The notes beneath the pieces were generated by a model that ran no database searches, was not told the origin of the DNA, and saw only the letters and a list, made by a program, of their open reading frames with translations. This document shows, piece by piece, positions 55,778 to 64,000 of a DNA stretch of 64,000 nucleotides. Made by a program: the position numbers and the translations under genes. Each line of letters starts with the position of its first letter. The first letter of the stretch is position 1. The stretch lies in contig JADWQD010000018.1 in the NCBI GenBank assembly GCA_016110215.1, forward strand, positions 558,001 through 622,000. The letters are read 5' to 3'. The stretch is from Capronia americana (lineage: Eukaryota > Ascomycota > Eurotiomycetes > Chaetothyriales > Herpotrichiellaceae).

Positions 55778-55882
55778 TCAATAGTCGAGGCATGTGATTG
55801 CGAGGTGCCTGCCTAGCCCGCATGGGAGCTCAATGGTCGAGGCACATGATTGCGGCAGTGCCTGCCTGGCCCGCATGGGAGC
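55778..55882. repeat. tandem duplication, 52/53-bp unit, two copies
   Basis: Copies start at 55778 and 55830 with TCAATAGTCGAGGCA and TCAATGGTCGAGGCA; both end CCCGCATGGGAGC. Differences are mostly transitions. Confidence 0.85.
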
Positions 55883-55943
55883 TGGCCACCGACGGTATCG
55901 AATTCTTGTGCCTACGGTACTCAGGAGGGTGAGGTTGGTATGT

Positions 55944-56287
55944 TTCCCATGCGCGGCCAGGAATGCGGACTGCAGGTCTTGGCCCTGACCCATTGTCAAT
56001 ATTGCAACTGGACTTGGGTGTAAACTTATCATTTTTATTATATCAAGTGTTCTGGATGAGGTATCCCTAGGATACTTAAAGAGTACGAGGTAAAGTAGAG
56101 CAGTATATCTTACGTCGTGGTAAAGTTTTGGCTAAGTTAGAGTTCGTAGTTAGTGTCAGGGAGTCCACAGCCCCTGGCAATTCATGCCCGGAACTTGGAC
56201 CTCTTAGCTTATATGCCTGTCGGAACCCCGTTCCTGACAGGTAGGGCCGAGACCTGCAGTCCACATTCCTGGCCGCGCATGGGGATA
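55944..56287. repeat. inverted repeat pair flanking about 250 bp
   Basis: The left arm at 55944-55988 contains CATGCGCGGCCAGGAATG and ACTGCAGGTC. The right arm at 56241-56287 is its near-perfect reverse complement. Could be ends of a small non-autonomous element or a local inverted duplication; no transposase is present. Confidence 0.65.
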
Positions 56288-56857
56288 GCGTGGACGTATG
56301 CGATATCCTAATCCCCGGCCAATTTAATTCCATGATTTCCTGTAGGATAGCCCTTGGTAGCAGGAATTTTGCTGCTCCTCGTAGGCAAGCGCATTGCTTG
56401 TAGCTCTCCGCTGGAATCGAAGAATTCCGCACCCAGGAAATGCCTGCAACTGATCTGAGGGATTTCACAGCTTCAGAAATTTGGAACAAAGGAAGCCATC
56501 GCGACCATAATGGTATTGGCTAGTCAGGTTGATTGATGCGAGCTGTCTACATGTTGAACGAGGCACTGGCCGAGGCACCTCAGTATCAGTAATGCCTCTA
56601 TACTCAGAATTCAGCCTTGCACAGCCTCGGCGTGGCAACAGAGGCATCGGCGGAGAAGGCCTCACTGTAAACAGGCGCCTCTGAGATATATAAAGAGGGC
56701 CGACGACCTCCGTAAATAAGCAGATAGAAGGCATCGCGCAATTGTATATATATATATGCCCCCAAACAGCAGCTCAGCTCAACACTACAACAACCCTCCG
56801 CCGTGATACCGTGGTATCACTCATCATGCCGCAGCGTCTTGAAATAACCCGTCTACA

Positions 56858-58408
56858 TCAATTCGCACGACTGCCCATACATCTCTGCTCGGCCCATCTG
56901 GCGAGCTCAACGCTCTTCTTGTCAACGTAGCGGGTGATGATTTCGCCAGACCAGAAAAGTACAGGTACGGCTATTGCAATATAGAGTGCTAACACAAGCC
57001 AGTCACCCAGTACTGCCCTTAGGCCTTCCGTCCAGCCAAAGGTATCTTTGCACGCGTATAGTGCTCGCATAAGAGGACGTCCCATGGTGTTGATCAAGAA
57101 GAAATGGATCAAGTATATGGCGAATGAGTTCTCTCCGAGGTATTGGGGGAAACGAGTGGAAAGGATGTCGCGGAACAACTTGGATTGTCCTAGGTAGAAG
57201 ACCAGCAGTGCCGTGGCGATGCAGACAGGGAAGCGGCCCGTATCAGGGAGGCCAGCCCAGGTGCTTGGGTCAGCCTTTACGATTGTGGAATAGAAAGGAA
57301 TGTCGCCGAGACCGAAGTGGTAGTCGGGTATTGTGACTACGTATAATATGATGAACAGGCCGCAGATAGAGTTGACTCGGTCGAGAATTGAGCGCAGTCT
57401 ATCCTGCTGACGTGACTTTATGTCGACCTGTGTCACTGGATGTGTGGATTGCCGACTTTCCAGGTAGTGGTGGACCTGGCAGCAGAGGACTCCGGAGAGA
57501 AATAAAAAGATATCCCATTGACCGATTGTCAAGACATAAAGCACGGTAGTCAATAGCAGAACGAAGCCGGGTAGTCCCCTGATCCTGCCCAGTACGAGGA
57601 GCATGAGAAAAACAATCATAGAACCTCTGTACTCGTAGGGAATCGTCCACATTACAGGCTCGTATCGAAGTCCTGCCATATCCCAAGATTTGTATTTGTC
57701 GATGTCGAACGGGTTGAGTCCTGTCAACAAGTCGTTCAGCCAGCAGGTCATTGTTGCCCAGAAATCCTGTAAATGTGGAACATGTCCTCGGCCTTCGGGA
57801 TCAAACAGTTGTAAGTAGCTTGCCAGAGCGTTGAGTAAGGTGATAGCGACTACTGGGAGGTACAGCCTGATCCCCCGTCTGAACACAGATGACGCAAGTG
57901 ATGATGCTAAGCGAGGAAAGTCGTCGGTTCGCGCAATGGACAGAGGTTTGTAGCTCAATGCGTATCCACTGACCACGAAGAAAATGTCCACCATCGCGGT
58001 TCCTGTGCACTGTAGTCGCACAATTGGAAGCCGGAAAAAGTGAGGATTCTCCTTGTACCATGCCTCGCAGCTGCCTCCGTAGAAGACCTGGCCGTTATGA
58101 TAAATGACAACCACAAATGCAGCGATACCGCGGAGGCCGTCGAGCCAGGACGTCGGAAATGTCTTTCTCTTGCGAGGTGGTGCGAGAATATCTGGTCTTA
58201 GAGCAATCAAAACAGCTCGAATCCCGGGCAGTCGATTGATACTGCTGAACCATGATTCGGCTCGGTCTTCACATCCAGTGGCTTCTCGCCGTGGGACGAG
58301 AATCCTACAACCCTTATAAACGAGACGAGAGAGCGCTTCCGACAAGGTGGACGTCATGCTCAAGTTTGATTGGCCATGCGGGCGGGAAAGGCGCATCTGC
58401 TCTGTCAA
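56858..58408 (-). CDS. acyltransferase-3 family membrane protein
   Basis: Single exon, 516 residues. SWLDGLRGIAAFVVVIYH is the hallmark N-terminus of the acyltransferase-3 (OafA/YrhL-like) domain with its active-site His. It is followed by IFFVVSGYALSY and FRRGIRLYLP (basic acyl-CoA loop), then repeated hydrophobic helices (about ten). YLGENSFAIYLIHFFLINT matches the conserved penultimate segment. These enzymes move acyl groups from the cytosol to sugars, glycans or small molecules across a membrane. The first about 85 residues are hydrophilic and may be shorter in reality (alternative Met at MTSTLSEAL). The neighbouring GT31 enzyme makes glycan acylation an attractive guess, nothing more. 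Confidence 0.9.
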   Translation of the reverse strand: MTEQMRLSRPHGQSNLSMTSTLSEALSRLVYKGCRILVPRREATGCEDRAESWFSSINRLPGIRAVLIALRPDILAPPRKRKTFPTSWLDGLRGIAAFVVVIYHNGQVFYGGSCEAWYKENPHFFRLPIVRLQCTGTAMVDIFFVVSGYALSYKPLSIARTDDFPRLASSLASSVFRRGIRLYLPVVAITLLNALASYLQLFDPEGRGHVPHLQDFWATMTCWLNDLLTGLNPFDIDKYKSWDMAGLRYEPVMWTIPYEYRGSMIVFLMLLVLGRIRGLPGFVLLLTTVLYVLTIGQWDIFLFLSGVLCCQVHHYLESRQSTHPVTQVDIKSRQQDRLRSILDRVNSICGLFIILYVVTIPDYHFGLGDIPFYSTIVKADPSTWAGLPDTGRFPVCIATALLVFYLGQSKLFRDILSTRFPQYLGENSFAIYLIHFFLINTMGRPLMRALYACKDTFGWTEGLRAVLGDWLVLALYIAIAVPVLFWSGEIITRYVDKKSVELARWAEQRCMGSRAN

Positions 58409-60118
58409 GTAATACCCATGTCAGCAAAACAGGATCGTCGGCAATTGTCAGGCTCACCTTCTGACCCATGACTCCCGAAGTTGTCGCCACTGATGCCGTT
58501 GCCGAGGAGTTGCGTGGAAGCGTCACCGAGATTGTGCTCACCGGCGAAAGGCAGATACCGGTCCATAATGGTCTGCAGGCTCAATTTGAGGGGTCTTGAG
58601 CCTGAACTTGCGAGGTGGCAGAGGCAGTGGCAAAGTGCACACGGTGAATCGGCCTTGTGGGTGCTCCTCTCCGGCTCAACTTGTATAATTTCGATGGGGC
58701 TCACATTCCAGCGGACGTGTAGGTAAAGCTTGGATCGCCCAGATGATATGACATGTCAACGCATGTGTCCAGGCTGGTATCCGTGCATTCTCCAGTCCGA
58801 ACACAGACTGGGTTGGACCAAGGATCAATATGTCTCGTACATAAAGGGATTTGGGAACTGAGAAGTCGAGGCATCTCTTCGTCACAAGTGGCTAATATCG
58901 TCGTGTAAAGGTAAGAGAGGGTTGGTTGAGGGTGCAATCCTCTTGTACCTCTTAAACGCTGACGTCCTCCCTCTCTCAGCTTTCGCAAGCCTTCGCTTGA
59001 CTGCTCAACAAACTGACACTTGAGCAAGGGACTTAACCTGACTTGGACTACGACCCCAGCTGTACAACTTGCACGACTCCCATCCACCGACAGAGACCCT
59101 TTGGGATCGATGGATCCCAATCGCCGATGAGCTCAATGGCCTCTCATCTCTCCTTCTTTTCGTCCATCCTTTCCTTCCGTCCTGTGCCTGCCGAATGACA
59201 CGCCGATCTCCTTTGGCATCTGAGCGGCTGTGCTCACGACCGGCACCTGTGTATCTTCTCTGCGGCTTCGCCTTGGGCTACAGACCGTGATAAAATCCAC
59301 ATACACAAGCGGAATCGTGAGGCTGTATGACTGCTCCTTGAAGACCGCATTATGGGGATGTGGCTCTGGACTACATTCTGTGATGGAAAGGGTGCCTGCG
59401 CCTGTCTCTTGATCAGTGCTTTGCCTCCCTTTGGGCCCGAATCGATTTCGAGGACAACAGGGACTATTGCTGCCTGCTGCGTTCCAACTTCAGTCGTGCT
59501 ATTGGACGACTCGGAGTCGCCTGATCTTCGATCCAATGGTAGAAATGCCTCATCGCCTGGTCTGGACAAATGGTAAGGGACTGTTGGTCTCGGCGATTAA
59601 TTGATCAAATTGAAATATCGCATTTGAAAAGACAACCCAGAGATCAATACAACAGCGAATTTCTAAAAAGTATCACCAGAAAAAGCCATAATAAGCCCCC
59701 TCAATCCTCACATTTGTCCCACCCGCCGTCCGAGGCCGTCTCCTCTTCCGCTCTCCCACTGTCCAGTCGGTGCGGGCTTGGCCAACGAGAATCTTTTGAA
59801 TCTGACCCTGTCCGAAGCCGGGCGCCCACACACACACGGGGACTCATCTGCACACAGAGTCAATTTGAGCAAGACGGAGCGGAGCAGACCAGGGAGGCGA
59901 GCAGTTGCGACAGATTCACTCTTTCCTGCCACGGCTGGGGTCACTTTTGGTGATAAGGTCAATATCTTGGGAAGATAGAACAAAACAGGAAGCCAACTGA
60001 GAATCTTCCTCCCCTTTGCCTAGTGCTTGCCACAATTGCTTCTTGCCCTTCATTTTGGTGTACCTTACGTAGAACTACCTTACGTCTCAAGGAAAACAAG
60101 CTGTGCTTAGGCCAAAGT
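58409..60118. other. 1.7-kb intergenic region, no gene seen
   Basis: Between two minus-strand genes. Open frames here (58481-58726, 58701-59120, 59570-59953) show no domain or composition that suggests coding. Confidence 0.5.
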
Positions 60119-62633
60119 TTATTCCACAACTTCAATCTCGACGGACTTGCTAACCGCGTTCAATGTCCCTCCGTGCGCGAAGCAGAAAAAGATTTTGTCT
60201 TTGCCGCAGGATGAAGCCAGGAACGAGAATCTCTGGCACGGTTCATCCGCCTGGAGGAATATGACATTCTTTTGATGTATGCTTAGTTTCAAATCTGTAC
60301 CGAGCTTCTTTTGGGGGGAAGGGGGAAAGGGTACTTACGCCGGTCTCGTTCTGCACGTTTGCATGATCGCCGCCATCCACCTCCACCTGAACAATAAACT
60401 CCTCGCCCAGTCTCACTTTACCGTTCGGACCGGAGATCCTGCCAATTTTCGGTACAGGAGCTTGGTGGACAGGAATCGCGCCCGAGGCGATCTTCTTATG
60501 AAGCAAGCTGGCGAGATTTTTGTCCAGTTCTGCGGTGGGAACCGAGCCAAAGACTCGCACGAAGATGTTGCCCCAGACCCAGAGGATGATTCCACGGGCC
60601 TTGGAACCATCCGTTTGCAAGCCCAGCTGGCCTTTTCCAGCCTCTGGCTTGACACGGGAGAATATTCGATCCAGGGGCATGTTGTAGCTTGTGAGGTGGT
60701 CCGTGAAGTACTCAGCTGCGGTCAAGTTGTCGGGAAGGACCGAAACCTGGACCACGCGGCGCTGTGGTCCGCTGGAGAGAACCCATCTCGCAAATGTGCC
60801 GAACCGGGTCACTTCGATGGATTGCCTGGCAATCTTAAATTTGCCCTTGGAAAAGAAGTCCGGGATGTGGGCGCTGGAATGCTGGACTTCGACTGGGGTT
60901 GCGGGAATGGCTTTCTGCATGGCTTCCTCGACCTCTCTACCCAAGGAAGACATGGGCCTGACCGCGTAACTTGTGGCGGAAGCGGCCGTCAAAGAGGTGA
61001 CACCTTTGTAGCTGGTAACCGCGTCGTCCGTTTTGGCAGGTTTGGTGCTGGTGGACGTATACAAGGTTGTCTCGGACTCGGTTTGCCTCGAAGCGGCAAG
61101 ATAGTCAGCCAACCTATCGGTGCCCTTGGCCGGACCAAGGCAAGCATCGATGATTTTGCTATCGAGCGAGATGGTGGCTTCGTCGGACAGATAGCTACGG
61201 TCGTCAGCGTTGTTGTCGCAGATCTTCTTGCTGTTGTAATTAGAGTTGAGGTAGAACGGGTTGTTGCAGTCCCCCCGCCCGACCAACGGAAGAGTCTCTA
61301 TGAAGCCGAATCGCTTCATATAGAGCCATTTAGCATCCGCACCAGACGGCGCGAGTCCCAGGCATATTTGCACGATTCCCGCTTGGTCGTAGCTATTCAC
61401 CTCTTCGCCCTCGCCAATGCCTAAGAGGTAGTCCGAAAGCGCGAACCGGCCTCCTTTCTTGCTCTGGGCATAGTAGGCAGCGCCCTCATCAGCATCCCAT
61501 TGGAATTTGAAGTCTGTGAACGTTGCTGAAACGACATGGTCCACCCATTTGGTCCGGTCCCGTACAGGCAAGACGATGGCCCGCGGGAGGTTGACAGGTA
61601 TCTCCTTCTTAAAGAAGCTCGGGAGGGACTTGTTCACTGCGTAGAACTCGAGGCGCGTAGTGTCGATTGTGAGAACTTGGGTAGTGACTCTAACTTTCCA
61701 TTTCCAAACAACATCGCCCGAGATCCCCCAAGGGGTGGAGGTTTGTGCCCATGAAGGACCGAGCCGGAGACGCACCTTGGTTTCCTTTCCTTTGGTCCAG
61801 AAGAATACAGCATCGGTGGAGTATATGAGGTCAGAATTCGATCCAATGCTCCCCGAAACATTCAACGGGACACCCAGCATCATCTCGTCTACATTGAAGT
61901 AGACATCGATCGCCGGAAGCTGCGCGTCGGAAAGGTCGAATGCCACTGGGTAGTACGAACCGGCGACGCCTTGAAAGGTATTGTCTTCATACGTGCTTGC
62001 CGAGGTTGAATTCCAAACCTCGAGGTTGGAGCCCTTGTGTACTTCGCCTTTGGTATTACGAACTGGTGTCACAGGGTTTGGCACGTTGATATTGCTCGCC
62101 TTGGACGTGGTGGTGAGCGAACTATTGTATGAGAGAGTGATAGTTGCTAGCATAAAGTAAGCATCTACGTCTTGTATAGAACGCCGGGTGGGCTACCTGT
62201 GAGTGGGTGGTCCCTCGTTTTGTAGCTTGTCGTGGCATAGGTGAATAGATGAGATGCTGCCGAGGACGAATCGGCCACGATTCTGTAAGTCGCCTTGAGA
62301 TAGTTGTCGTTGTTTCCGGTTGGGCAGTCGAACTTGACGGTAATCACAGGCTTGTGGTCGTCATCAGGGGCATCCTTAAGGTTCACTCTATAGTCAACCC
62401 AGCCCCCGGATCCATATGCACCTGCTACAATGTTAGCACTTTTCTTAGTCGGATTTAAATGGTAACGTACCAACTTTGTCTTTGGTCTGGAATGCAGACG
62501 ATGTTGTAGGTCTCGCTTCGATTGTTGCAGGCGGAGCAACATTCCAGTATCCCTCGTACAAGCCACGATCTTTGTAAGTCAACGAGACATCGAGATCATT
62601 CTTGATCTTGATGTAGCAGGAGAAGTCACCCAT
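60119..62633 (-). CDS. 775-residue protein of unknown function, N-terminal beta-rich domain
   Basis: Four exons: 62633-62471, 62421-62197, 62146-60339, 60250-60119. Introns of 49, 50 and 88 nt join in phases 1, 1 and 0. The plain frames look like two genes, one stopping at 62165 and one starting at 62153. A normal 50-nt intron (GTAGCC...TGCTAG) joins them cleanly as HPLTATITLSYNSS. A further last exon (ADEPCQRFSFLASSCGKDKI ... VEIEVVE) replaces the run-on tail. The first 140 residues (CYIKIKNDLDVSLTYKD, GSGGWVDYRV, KPVITVKFDCPTGNND) look like a small beta-sandwich reminiscent of aegerolysin/ET79-type lipid-binding folds, but that is weak. The middle is Ser/Thr-rich near 390-420, and the C-terminal part looks beta-rich (GKVRLGEEFIVQVEVDGG). 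No signal peptide or membrane helix. Function not recognised. Confidence 0.65.
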
Positions 62634-63764
62634 GGTTGATTGATGGTGATCTTCGTGGACAGTTCAAGAGGGAGAGTAAGGAAACTGGTTCATAGGCGAC
62701 GAAACTGGACGGGAAGAAAGTTATTGTAGATAACTTTATCTTAACATGTGTACACGAGACAAAGCATTATGCCCAACTTCATGCTCCACGCGTCTCGCGG
62801 GTGTGAAATCACCACCAAACCGTCTCATACAAAGGTTTATTATGACTCGTCACCTGTAGGCAATCCCAGTCTGCTACGGTTGTGCCCGCTTAGGCCGACG
62901 GCAAGTTTGTGTCTGGCACGTGCGAATTTTCGGTGCCCAAAGCTGGGTTTCCTGGGTCGAGGGGATGCCAACCGGGTGGTTTGAATATGTCGCCGGGTCA
63001 CATCAGTGGCAAGCCATCTAATGGGATTGGCTATGGAGGGTAATCAGCCGAGTCTGATTCAGCACATGAGTCTGAACGGCATGCCAGCCCAACCTTGAGT
63101 GTTCGTGTTCAGCGGTGCATTCTGAGCCTCTTGACTGGCAACGTGATGGCCCATTATAGCCATAGATCGAGGGGGGGTCAGTAGGATGTCTTGGCTGGCC
63201 AGGCTATGGCTGCAGGGCAAAGCATCATCTGGCTTTGCAGCTTTTGTTACACAACATATCGCTGGGCGACGTGCCAGCCGGACATGGTGCCGCAGTAGGC
63301 CCCTCCCACGCAGCCTGATACTTATTCCCATTTCAGTTATAAAACAGTCCATAGCGATAGTGGTAGTGTAATACGATGAGAAATTCCCGCAGAATCTTGC
63401 TTCTGAACTCCAGGCAATAACGCGTTCACCCGCAAAAGTCTCAAGTGTTCGAAAATCTTGTGAAGTTTTGCCGCTCATGCATGAGGCATCCATCTCATCA
63501 ACATATTCGTATTCGCCAACGAGCACTCGATGTGATTCAGCCACGTAGTTGTGCGTCCATTTCAACAGTGCATCTTCCAAGACCAAAAGCTGAACCCAAT
63601 CCAGGGCGTGATATGAGAGACGAATAGTGGTCCCGATAATATTGTGGGACACGCACCCCTGGCAGCGGGATTGACCTATCCTACTCCGGGCGTCAATTCA
63701 ACCTGGGCAACTCAACTCAAGAGTCAGTGCTTATTTACCCCAGTGAAACACATCCGCTTTGGCC
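62634..63764. other. intergenic, coding not established
   Basis: Contains a 197-codon minus-strand frame (63059-63652) of ordinary composition without recognisable motifs; its C-terminal half is basic and repeat-free. It might be a small gene but I cannot support it. Confidence 0.35.
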
Positions 63765-64000
63765 TCAACGCAGCGCAGTTCGCAGCCTCGGATTGAGTTG
63801 AGTTACGTTGAGCCAAGCCTTGTTGCGGAAAGTCGATTCTCCCTCTCTCAGAGCACCACTGTCGTCACAAGCCCATTCCAATTCAATAAAATGGTCGGAG
63901 GGACAGTAGGCTTCCAGGCCGCTGAACACCAACGCATTGGCGACAATGTACGCCTCCAATACCCCCAGGGCTACGGTCGCGTTAAAGGCTCCGACTTCAA
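63765..64000 (-). CDS. partial hypothetical protein running off the right edge
   Basis: A minus-strand frame is open from the window edge to a stop at 63765 (about 78 residues: ATVALGVLEAYIVANALVFSG, HFIELEWACDDSGALREGE, NKAWLNVTQLNP). The start lies outside. The composition, with balanced charges and few rare residues, looks coding, but no family is recognised, and the apparent end may really be an intron entry. Confidence 0.35.
   Translation of the reverse strand, partial: EVGAFNATVALGVLEAYIVANALVFSGLEAYCPSDHFIELEWACDDSGALREGESTFRNKAWLNVTQLNPRLRTALR

Larger units (their letters stand above)
55607..56857. other. repeat-rich intergenic region
   Basis: Upstream of the GT31 gene. It holds two tandem duplications and one inverted repeat (listed separately) and a (TA)n run at about 56744-56757. 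Minus-strand frames of 84 to 137 codons (55778-56032, 56076-56489) are made by the repeats. Confidence 0.55.

Noticed and set aside
55778..56489. Minus-strand frames upstream of the GT31 gene as genes
   Set aside because: They are generated by tandem and inverted repeats, and their shared peptides (such as CAARN-DCRS) come from the repeat arms.
63059..63652. 197-codon minus-strand frame
   Set aside because: Long enough to be real, but no domain, no clear splice partner with the edge gene at 63765-64000, and its second half looks random. Left as undecided intergenic sequence.
1..64000. CRISPR arrays, rRNA genes, retrotransposons or transposase genes
   Set aside because: No regularly spaced repeats, no rRNA-like blocks, no reverse transcriptase, integrase or transposase motifs were seen in any frame.

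Overview
This window is nuclear DNA of a filamentous ascomycete fungus (Pezizomycotina). Genes are monocistronic and lie on both strands. Most carry short GT-AG introns of 47-90 nt, often with a CTRAY-type branch sequence just before the acceptor. The content is typical of such genomes: two Zn(II)2Cys6 regulators, a HET-domain relic, a fungal rhodopsin-domain 7TM protein, a P450, a berberine-bridge-type FAD oxidase and the largest subunit of RNA polymerase I. I cannot place it to genus. No rRNA, tRNA, CRISPR array or intact transposon was recognised. Exon borders come from reading frames and splice signals in the sequence, and many were checked by phase arithmetic; none has transcript support.

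Layout. 1-9.2 kb: 3' part of a Gfo/Idh-type oxidoreductase, a cytochrome b561-like membrane protein, a catalase and a hemerythrin-domain protein transcribed divergently from it, and a short-chain dehydrogenase. 9.2-14.7 kb: a cupin protein, a decayed sugar-transporter gene and a Zn2Cys6 regulator. With the dehydrogenase these look like a decaying sugar or polyol catabolic cluster. 15-22 kb: a GNAT acetyltransferase, two related LPxEIR (F-box-like) proteins with a shared cryptic last exon, and a rhodopsin-domain receptor-like protein. 23.7-29 kb: RNA polymerase I largest subunit, the one clear housekeeping anchor. 29.6-39.6 kb: a four-helix membrane protein, a P450, an NmrA-like protein, a second Zn2Cys6 regulator and a sulfotransferase-fold P-loop protein, together resembling a small tailoring or detoxification cluster without a backbone enzyme.

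40.5-48.5 kb: a UMP/CMP kinase, a Mak32-type PfkB protein and an orotidine-5'-phosphate decarboxylase gene that has both a substituted catalytic lysine and a one-base frameshift. These are followed by a disrupted CorA-like transporter and an ankyrin plus von Willebrand A fusion protein. Two of these enzymes catalyse consecutive pyrimidine steps (OMP to UMP to UDP). 48.6-64 kb: a berberine-bridge-type oxidase, a membrane coiled-coil protein, a broken HET gene, a GT31 glycosyltransferase beside a patch of duplicated and inverted repeats, an acyltransferase-3 membrane enzyme, a 775-residue protein of unknown function, and a partial gene running off the right edge.

The recurrent theme is gene decay: four of about thirty genes carry lesions. 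Two of the frameshifts are single missing bases in homopolymers, so an assembly error has to be excluded for those.
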